From: Phycisphaerae bacterium
GTDB taxonomy: Bacteria; Planctomycetota; Phycisphaerae; Phycisphaerales; Phycisphaeraceae
Reading direction: 5' to 3'
NCBI GenBank assembly: GCA_030425705.1
Contig: JAUHZU010000010.1
Span: forward strand, 99,811-163,810
DNA: 64,000 nt
Shown here piece by piece: positions 17,956-26,157 of this stretch; within the stretch, counting starts at the first letter, position 1; each line of letters begins with the position of its first letter. The position numbers and the translations under genes were made by a program. The notes beneath the pieces were generated by a model. The model searched no databases and was not told the origin of the DNA. It saw nothing but the letters and a program-made list of their open reading frames with translations.

Positions 17956-18681
17956 ATGCCCGATGCCCCGACCTACAAGCGTGTGCTCCTGAAGATCTCC
18001 GGCGAGGCGTTGTGCGCGCCCGGGGGCTCGGGGATCGACCCGGCCGAGCTGGAGCTGATCGCGCGGGAGGTCTACAACGCGGCGCAGCAGGGCGCGGAGG
18101 TGGCCGTGGTCGTGGGCGGGGGGAACATCATCCGGGGCGGGACGCTGGCGAAGACGGGGAAGTTCGAGCAGGCCTCGGCCGACTACATGGGGATGCTGGG
18201 GACGGTGATCAACGGGCTGGCGTTGAAGGAGGCGCTGGAGCACCTGGGCCAGCCGGCGCGGGTGATGAGCGCGTTGTCGGTGACGAGCGTGGCCGAGCGT
18301 TACATCCGGGGTCGGGCGTTGCGGCACCTGGAGAAGGGGCGGGTGATCATCTTCGTGGGCGGGACCGGCAACCCGTTCTTCACGACGGACAGCGCCGCGG
18401 CGCTGCGTGCCGCGGAGATCGGCGCGGATGTGGTGCTGAAGGCGACGAAGGTCGATGGCATCTACGACAAGGACCCGAAGAAGCACGATGACGCGGTGCG
18501 CTACGAGACGCTGACGTTCCAGGAGGCGATCGAGAAGCAGCTTGGCGTGATGGACACCACGGCGTTCGCGATGTGCCAGGAGCGTGACATCCCGATCGTG
18601 GTGTTCGACATGAAGCAGCCGGGCAACATCGCGGAGGTGGTGGCGGGGACCCCGCACGGGACACGGGTGTCGGCGGGGTGA
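17956..18681 (+). CDS. pyrH: Uridylate kinase
   Basis: This 241-residue amino-acid-kinase-fold protein starts YKRVLLKISGEALCAPGGSG after a short extension and contains VVVGGGNIIRGG, VIIFVGGTGNPFFTTDSAAA and LKATKVDGIYDKDP, all diagnostic of bacterial UMP kinase. It phosphorylates UMP to UDP as a cytosolic hexamer controlled by GTP and UTP. AGGAG lies eight bases upstream of the ATG. It belongs with frr, the usual next gene in bacteria, but here a small minus-strand gene and a palindrome separate the two. Confidence 0.96.
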   Translation: MPDAPTYKRVLLKISGEALCAPGGSGIDPAELELIAREVYNAAQQGAEVAVVVGGGNIIRGGTLAKTGKFEQASADYMGMLGTVINGLALKEALEHLGQPARVMSALSVTSVAERYIRGRALRHLEKGRVIIFVGGTGNPFFTTDSAAALRAAEIGADVVLKATKVDGIYDKDPKKHDDAVRYETLTFQEAIEKQLGVMDTTAFAMCQERDIPIVVFDMKQPGNIAEVVAGTPHGTRVSAG

Positions 18682-18746
18682 GGGCAGGCAGGTTAATCTG
18701 AAAGTCAAGACGCCGGATCCGTTAGTCAAGACGATTTGGTCTTGTT

Positions 18747-19019
18747 CTATGCCGAAGGTTGTTCGGGCCGTCGGTCTTTACTTGTGTGTCGTGACCCATC
18801 CAGAAGAATGGCGAACAGGCAGAGTGCGTAACAACATCCTGCTGTGATGGCTGGGCCAACGAAGATGTCAAAAACATCAAATCTGCCGACGCCTAAGTTC
18901 AGATACGCGATCAGTTTTACAATCAAGATGCACTGGACGACATAGAGGTATGTCGCGCACATCAAGATCGTGATAAACCGGACCTTCTGCCGAGGTGTCA
19001 TGGTGCGTGATCTAAACAT
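18747..19019 (-). CDS. Small two-helix membrane protein, unknown
   Basis: This 90-residue protein (MFRSRTMTPRQKVRFITILM) has two hydrophobic segments (about 15-38 and 48-70: FITILMCATYLYVVQCILIV and VGPAITAGCCYALCLFAILL) and a charged C-terminus. Base composition is clearly lower in GC than pyrH and frr on either side, and it is on the opposite strand between them, so it looks inserted. An internal ATG (residue 7) is an alternative start. No family recognised. Confidence 0.5.
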   Translation of the reverse strand: MFRSRTMTPRQKVRFITILMCATYLYVVQCILIVKLIAYLNLGVGRFDVFDIFVGPAITAGCCYALCLFAILLDGSRHTSKDRRPEQPSA

Positions 19020-19194
19020 CGTGTGTACCTAGATTGCTCTGACAGCTATGCCAATCTAGCAGGATTTCGATTTGTGGCCAAGGGGTTCTTGCCGTGGGAC
19101 TATGGTTTCTGAAAAACTGATCGATTCGATCGGCATGTTGTCAGTACTGAATGCATAGGCGCAGGTCATGCCACGCTGTTCTCAGATTCCTGCC

Positions 19195-19225
19195 GGGTGC
19201 CACATAGCGAAGCTATGTGGCACCC
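19195..19225. repeat. Perfect 14-bp REP-like palindrome
   Basis: GGGTGCCACATAGC, loop GAA, GCTATGTGGCACCC. It is an isolated palindrome in the 346-bp gap between the small membrane gene and frr. It resembles dispersed palindromic elements rather than a terminator, since no T-run follows. I see nothing else in the gap apart from a possible frr promoter region near 19280-19340. Confidence 0.7.
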
Positions 19226-19365
19226 ACGGATTCGACTGTCTTCCTTGGCGCCTTGACTTCTCTGCATCTTGGCGTTGAATCCGATCCACGAACGACTCCC
19301 CGCTCGCCACAACCCCATTCCCGCTCTATCATACGCCTTCCCCCCGACCGAAAGCGAGACCTGTT

Positions 19366-19932
19366 ATGGACCTGAACAGCATCGAGAAAGACGCCCGCGG
19401 CACGATGGCCAAGAGCGTGGACTACCTTAAGAGCGAACTCAAGGGCGTGCGGACCGGGCGGGCGACGCCGTCGCTGATCGAGTTCGTGAAGGTCGAGGCG
19501 TACGGCAGCGAGAGCGAGCTGCGGTCGTTGGCGATGGTGCAGGCCCCCGAGCCGACGCAGCTTTTGGTCAAGCCGTTCGACCCCGGGACGGTGCAGGACA
19601 TCATCAAGGGCATCGAGAAGGCCGGGCTCGGGCTGAACCCGCAGGCGGACGGCAAGACGGTGCGGATCAGCATCCCCCCCTTGTCGGGCGACCGGCGGAA
19701 GGAGCTGATCGGCTCGGTGAAGCAGATGGGCGAGCAGGCGAAGGTGGCGGTGCGCAACGCCCGCCGCGACGCGAACAAGCACATCGACCAGCTCGGCAAG
19801 GACAAGAACAACGCGCTGTCCGAAGACGACATCAAGCAGGCCAAGGACGGGGTGCAGGATCTGCTCAAGAAACACGAGTCCCAGATCGACGAGCTCGTCG
19901 CGGACAAGAGCAAGCAGATCGAAGAGGTCTGA
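19366..19932 (+). CDS. frr: Ribosome recycling factor
   Basis: This 188-residue protein has all RRF features: MDLNSIEKDARGTMAKSVDY, the invariant LKGVRTGRATPSLIEFV segment, PFDPGTVQDIIKGIEKAGLG, VRISIPPLSGDRRKELI and a long C-terminal helix (LKKHESQIDELVADKSKQIE). It splits post-termination ribosomes together with EF-G. The length is standard (185 typical). The pyrH-frr order is conserved but the usual close spacing is lost. A strong terminator follows. Confidence 0.96.
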   Translation: MDLNSIEKDARGTMAKSVDYLKSELKGVRTGRATPSLIEFVKVEAYGSESELRSLAMVQAPEPTQLLVKPFDPGTVQDIIKGIEKAGLGLNPQADGKTVRISIPPLSGDRRKELIGSVKQMGEQAKVAVRNARRDANKHIDQLGKDKNNALSEDDIKQAKDGVQDLLKKHESQIDELVADKSKQIEEV

Positions 19933-19980
19933 TGTCGGCCACCGGCCGGCCCGTATCGCAAAGCAACACCGCTCCCTTCG

Positions 19981-20006
19981 CCCCGCGCTCCGCCGCGGGG
20001 TTTTTT
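19981..20006 (+). terminator. Intrinsic terminator of frr
   Basis: CCCCGCG (19981-19987) and CGCGGGG (19994-20000) pair around a 6-nt loop and are followed by six T residues, 48 bp after the frr stop. The rest of the gap to 20350 shows no gene or clear signal apart from GC-rich sequence. Confidence 0.85.
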
Positions 20007-20350
20007 CGGGATGCGTCACAACCCGGGCCGGAGCCCCGCGCCGGCCCGGGCGGCAGGCGGGATCGCGGGGCCAGTTGAACACGTGCGAGGCCCGGCCCGG
20101 CGCTGCGTTCTGGCCCGGCTTGGGCGGGGAGACGCTCGGGCAAGCGCTTGTGTAGGCGGGGGTTAGGTCGGCGCGGCGCGGGCGGCCTTGCGCCGGTGCC
20201 CGTGTTATTCCGTGTTTTTTCGATGAATCCTTGGTGGCGGTGGGGGCCGGGGTTAGGATGGTTGTAGCCGAGCGGGGTTCACCGGCCCGGCGTTCTGTGG
20301 TTCGCGTTGACTCGTGTGTGCCAGGCATCGAGCAAGAAAGTGGGGCCGAG

Positions 20351-21178
20351 ATGCAGATCGGTTTAGGAGGGATCGGGCGTTCATGTGGCTTGATCGCGGC
20401 GGCGGTGGCAGCGCCCATGGCGTGGGCCGGTGCGCCGACGGTGACGAGCACGTTTGATACCGACCTGGAGGGCTGGGAGGCGGTCGGTTTCAACATCGAT
20501 GACAGTCTCGGCGCGATCCTGTCGGGCACGGTGCTGTCGCAACAGGTCAACGTCGGGGACATGGTCCACGACGCAGGCGGCGGCGCGTTCGATGGGAATC
20601 CGGGCGGTTTCGCTCGGTTTACCGACGTCGTCACTGACCCCGCATCGTTCGCCTCCGCGCCGGGCGACTTCCTCGGCGACCTGTCCGGCTATACGGGCGG
20701 GACCTTCTCGTTCGACCACCGGCTGTTCACAGAAGGCACCAACGACGACGGCATCGGGCCGTATGCCATTATCTTCATCTCCGGCGACCCCAACGACCTC
20801 GCCGCCTACGGCGCGGTCTTACCCGGCCCGGCCGCGGCCGACACCGGCTGGGTCACCGTCAGCGTGAACCTCACCGACGGTGGGCCCGGCGGGCTGATCC
20901 CCGTCAGCCAGATCGACCTGGGCGCGTTCGACCCCGACTATGCCGGCGACACCGCCGAGTCGCTCTCCGGCGGGCTCCTGTCGACCTCCGCCTCCTTCAA
21001 CGACGTAATGAGCAACGTGACGCAGGTGCTCGTCTCGTTCGAGTTGGTCGACAACAACGGCACGCAGGTCTCCGAGGCCGGCGGGATCGACAACGTCACG
21101 CTCCAGGTGCCCGAGCCGACGTCGGTCGTGCTGCTCGGGCTGGCCGGGGCCTTGCTGATCCGCCGGCGTCGCGGCTGA
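20351..21178 (+). CDS. PEP-CTERM protein with laminin-B-like domain
   Basis: This 275-residue exported protein has a signal peptide (MQIGLGGIGRSCGLIAAAVA, then APMAWA), a beta-sandwich starting STFDTDLEGWEAVGF with GGFARFTDV, APGDFLGDLSGYTGG and WVTVSVNLTDGG, and ends VPEPTSVVLLGLAGALLI plus RRRRG, a PEP-CTERM sorting signal. The laminin IV (B)-like domain is often seen in secreted planctomycete proteins and is probably adhesive or carbohydrate-associated. An exosortase would cleave the C-terminus; none is encoded in this window. The ATG at 20351 is chosen because it begins the signal peptide; the frame is open further upstream. Confidence 0.8.
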   Translation: MQIGLGGIGRSCGLIAAAVAAPMAWAGAPTVTSTFDTDLEGWEAVGFNIDDSLGAILSGTVLSQQVNVGDMVHDAGGGAFDGNPGGFARFTDVVTDPASFASAPGDFLGDLSGYTGGTFSFDHRLFTEGTNDDGIGPYAIIFISGDPNDLAAYGAVLPGPAAADTGWVTVSVNLTDGGPGGLIPVSQIDLGAFDPDYAGDTAESLSGGLLSTSASFNDVMSNVTQVLVSFELVDNNGTQVSEAGGIDNVTLQVPEPTSVVLLGLAGALLIRRRRG

Positions 21179-21233
21179 GCTGGGTGGCCCGCCGCGGATT
21201 TGGGGGCAGGCAGGGGGGCTTGAGAAACGAGGA

Positions 21234-21261
21234 CCCACGGACGCGTGCCGTGGGTTTTCTT
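21234..21261 (+). terminator. Intrinsic terminator
   Basis: CCCACGG (21234-21240), loop ACGCGTG, CCGTGGG (21248-21254) and TTTTCTT. It ends the PEP-CTERM transcript. Confidence 0.8.
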
Positions 21262-21307
21262 CTGCGCCGTTCTCCCGCGGGGCGCACCCCGCGGGATCGG
21301 CGCGGGG

Positions 21308-21313
21308 TATGAT
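21308..21313 (+). promoter_or_regulatory. Possible -10 element very close to the mqnC start
   Basis: TATGAT ends nine bases before the mqnC ATG at 21323. A start site about seven bases downstream would leave a leader of only about three nucleotides, which agrees with the absence of a ribosome-binding site. No good -35 box is visible. Confidence 0.35.
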
Positions 21314-21322
21314 GCTTCTACC

Positions 21323-22807
21323 ATGCCCAACACCCAAGACGCTGTGCTCGAACGCGAACTCCGGCTGGACGAGGTCATCGCCGGCGACCACCGCCTGACG
21401 CCCGCCGAGGCGCTGCGGCTGCACCGCGAGGCCTCGCTGCACGCGCTCGGCCGGTGGTCCAGCGCGATGTGCAGCCGGATCCACGACGGCCCCGACGCCC
21501 AGCACCCCGGCACGCGCACCTACGTCATCGACCGCAACATCAACTACACCAACGTCTGCTCCGCGTCGTGCACCTTCTGCGCCTTCTTCCGCAAGGAGGG
21601 GGATGCCGACGCCTACGTGCTGACCAAGGAGCAGCTGCACCAGAAGGTCCGCGAGCTGGTCGCCATCGGCGGGACACAGGTCCTGCTGCAGGGCGGTATG
21701 CACCCGCACCTGGGCGTGGACTTCTACGTCGACCTGTTGCGGGGCCTGAAGCATGAGTTCCCGGGCGTGCATATCCACGGGTTCAGCCCGCCGGAGTTCG
21801 TCGAGTTTGTCGCGGTGTACGAGCTGGCCGGTTTCCCGACGACCGACCCGCGCAAGAGCGACGACATGGGGCGGGAGGTCTGGCTGGCGAAGCTCGAGGC
21901 GATCATGCGGCTGCTGATGGACGCCGGGCTGGACTCGCTGCCGGGCGGCGGGGGCGAGGTGTTCGCGCCGCACGTGCGTCGGCGGATCGGGCTGGGCAAG
22001 GCGACGGCCGACCAGTGGCTGGATGTAATGGCGACGGCGCACAAGCTGGGGATGAAGACGTCGGGCACGATGATGTTCGGCCACATCGAGGGCGTTGCCG
22101 ACCGGATCGACCATATGCGCCGGCTGCGCGACCGGCAGGACGAGGCGATCGCGCAGGGCTGGCCCGGGCGGTACGTGTCGTTCATCAGCTGGCCCTTCCA
22201 GCGCGAGAACACGCCGCTGGGCAACCTGCCCGTCTTCGACTACACCGACGCCGAACCGTTCCCCGGCGACGTGCTCGCGGACCGTGTCTTCGCGGGCGAG
22301 GTCGACGGCCACGACAAAAAGGCCTGCGGCGAGGCCGTCCCCCGCGCGGGCAAGGTGGTGCGCATGGCCGGGGCGACCGACTACCTGCGCACGCAGGCGG
22401 TCAGCCGGCTGTTCCTGGACAACTTCCACTCGATCGGGTCGAGCTGGGTCACGATGGGCCCGCACATCGGCGAGGTCGCGCTGTTCTTCGGGGCCAACGA
22501 CATGGGCTCGGTCATGATGGAGGAGAACGTCGTCAGCGCCGCGGGCACGACCTACTGCCTGAACGAGGCGGTGCTCTGTCGGCTGATCCGCGACGCGGGG
22601 TTCACGCCCGCGCAGCGCGACAACAGCTACCGCCTGCTTAAGGTCCACGGCGACGAGCCCGCGTCCCCTGACCTGGCCGTGACCGACTGGTCCACGCAGC
22701 GGGCGCAGAAGCTGCACATCGAGAGCGACACGGCCGGTTGCGGGAACAACGCGGCCGACGACGTGACGCTCACCATCACCGCGGGCGAGAAGCTGCCGAA
22801 CAACTGA
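21323..22807 (+). CDS. mqnC: Cyclic dehypoxanthinyl futalosine synthase (radical SAM), extended form
   Basis: This 494-residue radical SAM enzyme has the CX3CX2C cluster C79-C83-C86 (YTNVCSASCTFCAFFRK) and MqnC-specific stretches: TYVIDRNINYTNVC, QVLLQGGMHPHLGVDFYVDL, HGFSPPEFVEFV, LDSLPGGGGEVFAPHVR, TSGTMMFGHIEG and VSFISWPFQREN. MqnC cyclises dehypoxanthine futalosine in the futalosine route to menaquinone. The protein is about 100 residues longer than usual because of an insert after PPEFVEFV, an insert near 315-345 (GEVDGHDKKACGEAVPRAGK) and a C-terminal tail. No other mqn gene is in the window. Confidence 0.9.
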   Translation: MPNTQDAVLERELRLDEVIAGDHRLTPAEALRLHREASLHALGRWSSAMCSRIHDGPDAQHPGTRTYVIDRNINYTNVCSASCTFCAFFRKEGDADAYVLTKEQLHQKVRELVAIGGTQVLLQGGMHPHLGVDFYVDLLRGLKHEFPGVHIHGFSPPEFVEFVAVYELAGFPTTDPRKSDDMGREVWLAKLEAIMRLLMDAGLDSLPGGGGEVFAPHVRRRIGLGKATADQWLDVMATAHKLGMKTSGTMMFGHIEGVADRIDHMRRLRDRQDEAIAQGWPGRYVSFISWPFQRENTPLGNLPVFDYTDAEPFPGDVLADRVFAGEVDGHDKKACGEAVPRAGKVVRMAGATDYLRTQAVSRLFLDNFHSIGSSWVTMGPHIGEVALFFGANDMGSVMMEENVVSAAGTTYCLNEAVLCRLIRDAGFTPAQRDNSYRLLKVHGDEPASPDLAVTDWSTQRAQKLHIESDTAGCGNNAADDVTLTITAGEKLPNN

Positions 22808-22849
22808 CTTATTCTTCAGCGGCCACCGTACCGCCCCGGAGGAGGCACC

Positions 22850-23962
22850 ATGCCACAACCCCGTCTGCTCGCGCTGATCCTGCTCCTGCTGCTGGCCGCC
22901 CCCGCGGCTGCGCAGGACGACTACGACATCACCTTCCTCGAAGGCGACGCCGCGCGGGCCTCGATCGTGGACGAATCGGTCGAGCCGTACTTCTCCCTGC
23001 TCTGCCTGCACGAGATGCAGGTTAAATCTGGCGTCGCCATCGGGGGCGAGACGCTCGAGCAGCAGCAGGCCTTCTTCGCGCAGCACTACGCCGACTGTGT
23101 GCGCGACTTCACCGACGAGGAAAAGGAAGCGCTGACCAACACCATCTCGCTCGCGGCCGGGCTGGCGTCGTGGGACTTCCCGCGGTTCTCGGCCGAGCCC
23201 TGGGTCCTCATCAAGGTCACCGACGGTGTCGAACGCGGGCTGCCGCACACGCGGGGCAACGCCATCGTGCTCTCCGAAGGCGTGGTCCACTTCCTGACCC
23301 ACGCGCAGAGCGAAGACAGCAACGAGATGCACCAGATCATCATGCGGGGCGTCGAACTGATGCTGCACGAGCAGATCCATGTGCTCCAGCGGCTGGACCC
23401 CGAGCCGTACCGCGCGTTCTATACCGAGCACTGGGGCCTGGTTCACGTCGAGTCGATCGCGTACGGCGAGGAGCTGGACGCGATGCAGTTGATCAACCCC
23501 GACGGCGTCGACACGCGCTGGGTGCAGTACGTCGGGGGCCCGCGCGGCGGGAGGTACCTGCAGCCGAACATCCTGCTGCGTCGACACGATGACCGGCCGT
23601 CGCGCATGCCCGGGGACTTCGTGCAGGCGCTGGTCGAGCTCGAGCCGCACGACGACGGCGTCTGGCGGCCGGTCGTGGGCGATGACGGTCGGCCGGTGTG
23701 GACGCCGCTGTTCGATGAGCCGGCCTACACCGCGCACTACGGCCCGAGCCGGAACATCTACCACCCCAACGAATCATTCGCCGACCTCTTTGCGAAGATG
23801 ATCCTCAGCGACTTCGGCAGCTACCCCGAGCCGGGCTTCGCCGACGACGAGGCGGGCCGGGCACAGGCGGCCGCGTTCCGCGCCGCGGTCGCGCCGGTCC
23901 GCGCGTTCATGGCCGAGCGCTACGGCCCCGTGCCAGCGGAACCCGTGGAACCCGCGGAGTAG
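22850..23962 (+). CDS. Secreted HExxH protein, putative metallopeptidase of unknown family
   Basis: This 370-residue protein has a clear signal peptide (PRLLALILLLLLAAPAAA). A zinc-binding HEQIH motif lies at residues 173-177 (VELMLHEQIHVLQRLDPEPY), and a later Asn-Glu-Ser-Phe-Ala-Asp-Leu-Phe stretch (about 307-314) could supply a third ligand, as in gluzincins. The region between contains GLVHVESIAYGEELDAMQL. GGAGG with good spacing supports the ATG. I do not recognise the family; the motif suggests, but does not prove, a zinc-dependent peptidase acting outside the cytoplasm. Confidence 0.6.
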   Translation: MPQPRLLALILLLLLAAPAAAQDDYDITFLEGDAARASIVDESVEPYFSLLCLHEMQVKSGVAIGGETLEQQQAFFAQHYADCVRDFTDEEKEALTNTISLAAGLASWDFPRFSAEPWVLIKVTDGVERGLPHTRGNAIVLSEGVVHFLTHAQSEDSNEMHQIIMRGVELMLHEQIHVLQRLDPEPYRAFYTEHWGLVHVESIAYGEELDAMQLINPDGVDTRWVQYVGGPRGGRYLQPNILLRRHDDRPSRMPGDFVQALVELEPHDDGVWRPVVGDDGRPVWTPLFDEPAYTAHYGPSRNIYHPNESFADLFAKMILSDFGSYPEPGFADDEAGRAQAAAFRAAVAPVRAFMAERYGPVPAEPVEPAE

Positions 23963-23982
23963 TCACAGCGCACGTGCATCAT

Positions 23983-24054
23983 TAGCCGCCGCGTCATACG
24001 CGGCGGGAACGCACCCATCCACTTGTAAACCCGTCGCGTGTGACGCGGCGGCTA
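23983..24054. repeat. 25-bp-arm inverted repeat between convergent genes
   Basis: The left arm (TAGCCGCCGCGTCATACGCG then GCGGG) and right arm (24030-24054) pair over 25 bp with two mismatches and a 22-nt loop. It sits between two converging genes, so it could stop transcription from both sides. It has the look of a dispersed palindrome. Confidence 0.8.
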
Positions 24055-24109
24055 TTCACTCGGCGCTGTTTACCGTCGGTGCAGCATCCATCCGTCTGCA
24101 CCGGCGTTG

Positions 24110-25192
24110 TTATATGCCGTCCAGCAGTTGCTGCGCCTCGCCCGCCTCGTCGCTGTCGGGGTACGTGTCGAGGAGGGCCTCCAGCTTCTCGCGGGCCTGC
24201 TCGGTGAGGCCGGCGTCCAGGTAGTTGCGCGCGAGGTTGAGCAGCTGCGCCGCGGTGGGGGCGGCGGGCGGCTCGCGCGGGGTCCGGCGGGGGCGGGTGT
24301 CTTCGTCGTCGTCCTCTGGGCCGAGCGTGCCATCTTCCAGCGGCTGGTCGAGCAGCGCGAGCCCGCGCTCGACGAACTCGGGCGTGTGCCGGCAGTGCGT
24401 CGCGCCCGGCTCTTCGAGGTACCAGACGTGCTCAAAGCCGGCCCGCTGGTAGCCGCGCTCGAAGAAGAACTCGGTCTGGTCGCGGTTCTCGTCCAGCTCG
24501 CCGGTCATGAGGACGTAGCGGTTGCGGCGCTGAGCGTGCCGGAGCAGGCGGGCGGTGGGGCGGTTGAACCGGGCGCGGTACGCCCGCCCTCCGCTGCCAG
24601 GCACGGTGAGCTGCTGGTACCAGTCGCAGCCGTCCATCGGCATCGCGCCGTCGAACACGTCCGCGAAGACGAGCCCGAGCTGGCTGGCGATGCGCCCGCC
24701 CTTCGAGCAGCCGGAGATATAGACCCGCATCGGGTCGATGTGGTAGCGCGCGGTCATGTTGTGCACCGCGTCGAGCTGGAGCCCGAAGCGCTTCCAGACG
24801 TTCTGCCGGTCGCCCACGCCGTCGGCGCTGACCACGATCAGCCGGCGGTTGTCAAACACATCCGGCCAGGGGATGACGCCTTCATCGGTCGCGCTGACCC
24901 ACACCAGCAGGCCGTACGGCTCGCTGCCATCGTAGGCCTCCGGCACATAAACCTGAAACGTCTGTTCATCGAGATCGTACTCATCCGCGTGCGCGCGGGG
25001 GTCGATCGCCTCGTTGGGGTCGCCCCGGTACTGGAACCGCACCAGCAGCCGATCGACCGCGCTGTCGGGGTGCCGCTCGCTGAACGTGAGTTCGAGGTGC
25101 CCGGTGTCGGGCGCGTCTTGAGCCACGGCGTCGCATATCGGCAACAGCCACAGCAGCATCGCGGCAAGCACAAGGAAGCATCGACTGGCCAT
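24110..25192 (-). CDS. Secreted alpha/beta-hydrolase with C-terminal TPR-like tail (paralogue 1)
   Basis: This 360-residue protein has a signal peptide (MASRCFLVLAAMLLWLLPIC), then a strand-rich start (FQVYVPEAYDGSEPYGLLVW), a nucleophile elbow ISGCSKGGR (G-x-S-x-G) and a late His region (GATHCRHTPEFVE), the arrangement of PHB-depolymerase/feruloyl-esterase-like hydrolases. A proline-rich linker leads to a single TPR-like hairpin (AQLLNLARNYLDAGLTEQAR). GAGG upstream supports ATG 25192. It is a paralogue of the gene at 26423-27580. Substrate unknown; probably an ester. Confidence 0.75.
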   Translation of the reverse strand: MASRCFLVLAAMLLWLLPICDAVAQDAPDTGHLELTFSERHPDSAVDRLLVRFQYRGDPNEAIDPRAHADEYDLDEQTFQVYVPEAYDGSEPYGLLVWVSATDEGVIPWPDVFDNRRLIVVSADGVGDRQNVWKRFGLQLDAVHNMTARYHIDPMRVYISGCSKGGRIASQLGLVFADVFDGAMPMDGCDWYQQLTVPGSGGRAYRARFNRPTARLLRHAQRRNRYVLMTGELDENRDQTEFFFERGYQRAGFEHVWYLEEPGATHCRHTPEFVERGLALLDQPLEDGTLGPEDDDEDTRPRRTPREPPAAPTAAQLLNLARNYLDAGLTEQAREKLEALLDTYPDSDEAGEAQQLLDGI

Positions 25193-25238
25193 GGGGGCCT
25201 CGCTTTCTCTGCCCATGTTACGCGCTTGTATGAAGAGT

Positions 25239-25654
25239 GGCCACGGATGACACAGATGGACACGGATGCCAACCCCTTCTGCAAACTCTGCGCCGGTGAG
25301 ACTACGGAATATGCTGAATTTTGAGCCAGCCCTGGTTTTCACAGAATAGGGCGTACTCGTAGTAGGCTTCTGCGATCCACATCTCATCGGGGTGTTCGTG
25401 GAAGCCGACGATTTTGTTATGCCCATCTCTAATCACGAAGTCAAGACTCTGACGAATCTGCTTCTGGACCAGCGGGCCGCGATCTGAAAAATCAGTAACG
25501 GGCTTCTTATCCATGAAGACGATCGGTTTCTCAGCCAACTCAATCGCTTGGAGCGCGATGCTTCGGTAGTTCCTCGGGCGGACTGCAATCAGCTTTGCCA
25601 TGCTTAGCTATCCCACATCATTCCGAATCCGTGTCCATCTGTGAAATCCGTGGC
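25239..25654. repeat. Cassette bounded by 28-bp inverted repeats (family A)
   Basis: The left end (25239-25267) starts GCCACGGATGACACAGATGG and the right end (25627-25654) is its reverse complement with about two mismatches (ATCCGTGTCCATCTGTGAAA). The enclosed ~360 bp hold one small gene. The ends belong to the family seen at 9286. The structure resembles a non-autonomous mobile cassette or a hairpin pair captured around a gene; no target-site duplication is obvious. Confidence 0.55.
25302..25601 (-). CDS. Small hypothetical protein inside an inverted-repeat cassette
   Basis: This 99-residue protein begins MAKLIAVRPRNYRSIALQAI and contains VTDFSDRGPLVQKQIRQSLD, FVIRDGHNKIVGFHEHPDEM and WIAEAYYEYALFCENQGWL. 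It is soluble and acidic, with aromatic residues in its C-terminal half and lower GC than its neighbours. The central strand-turn-strand (DFVIRDGHNKIVGFHE) suggests a compact beta domain. No family recognised. Its confinement between inverted repeats hints at lateral transfer. Confidence 0.5.
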   Translation of the reverse strand: MAKLIAVRPRNYRSIALQAIELAEKPIVFMDKKPVTDFSDRGPLVQKQIRQSLDFVIRDGHNKIVGFHEHPDEMWIAEAYYEYALFCENQGWLKIQHIP

Positions 25655-25665
25655 TGCTCCGCGCC

Positions 25666-26157
25666 TCACTTCACCAGCTTCAGCTTCCGCCGCTTGCGCT
25701 GCTCAGCCATGTCGACGAGGATGCGCTGGGTGATCGTACAGTGGCGGACGGTCTGGTTCAGGTGTGAGATCAGCTCGATGGTCTCGTCGCTGGTGAGGAT
25801 CTTGCCCTTGCTCGCTTCGCGGATGGACAGGAGGGTCTCGCTGGCGGTCTTGAGCGCGCCGCAGCTCGCGTCGAGGGCGTCGTCGGCATCGACCTTGCCG
25901 TCGTGGTTGACATCCAGCTCCAGGTTCATGTGCGTCGCGTGCCAGTCGGTCCCGGCGGTAAACGCGGTGAGCAGCGCCTTCTGCGCCCGCAGGTCCGGGA
26001 GCAGGCGGACCAGCAGGCGGACCGAATCGAAGTCCGGCTGGGACTGCCCGGCGATCCAGCGGTAGACGGTGGACTGGCTGACGCCGGCCAACTCGCTGAT
26101 CTCCTTGGCGGTGGTGAACTTCTTGTCGATGATGCGCTGCAGGGTCTGGGCGAGCAT
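25666..26157 (-). CDS. HTH regulator with an embedded calcium-loop-like (dockerin/EF-hand) motif
   Basis: This 163-residue protein begins MLAQTLQRIIDKKFTTAKEI; residues about 17-45 form an XRE/Cro-like helix-turn-helix (ISELAGVSQSTVYRWIAGQS). Around residue 80 it contains LDVNHDGKVDADDALDA, with Asp/Asn at calcium-binding spacing (D-x-N-x-D-G-x-x-D), like half a dockerin. The C-terminal part is helical and ends in a basic tail (EQRKRRKLKLVK). GGAG lies six bases before the ATG. The combination suggests a DNA-binding protein with a possible Ca-responsive element. It sits between two paralogous hydrolase genes that it might control. Confidence 0.6.
   Translation of the reverse strand: MLAQTLQRIIDKKFTTAKEISELAGVSQSTVYRWIAGQSQPDFDSVRLLVRLLPDLRAQKALLTAFTAGTDWHATHMNLELDVNHDGKVDADDALDASCGALKTASETLLSIREASKGKILTSDETIELISHLNQTVRHCTITQRILVDMAEQRKRRKLKLVK

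Noticed and set aside
20819..23764. Minus-strand open frame of 981 codons
   Set aside because: It runs antisense through three well-supported plus-strand genes (PEP-CTERM, mqnC, HExxH protein).
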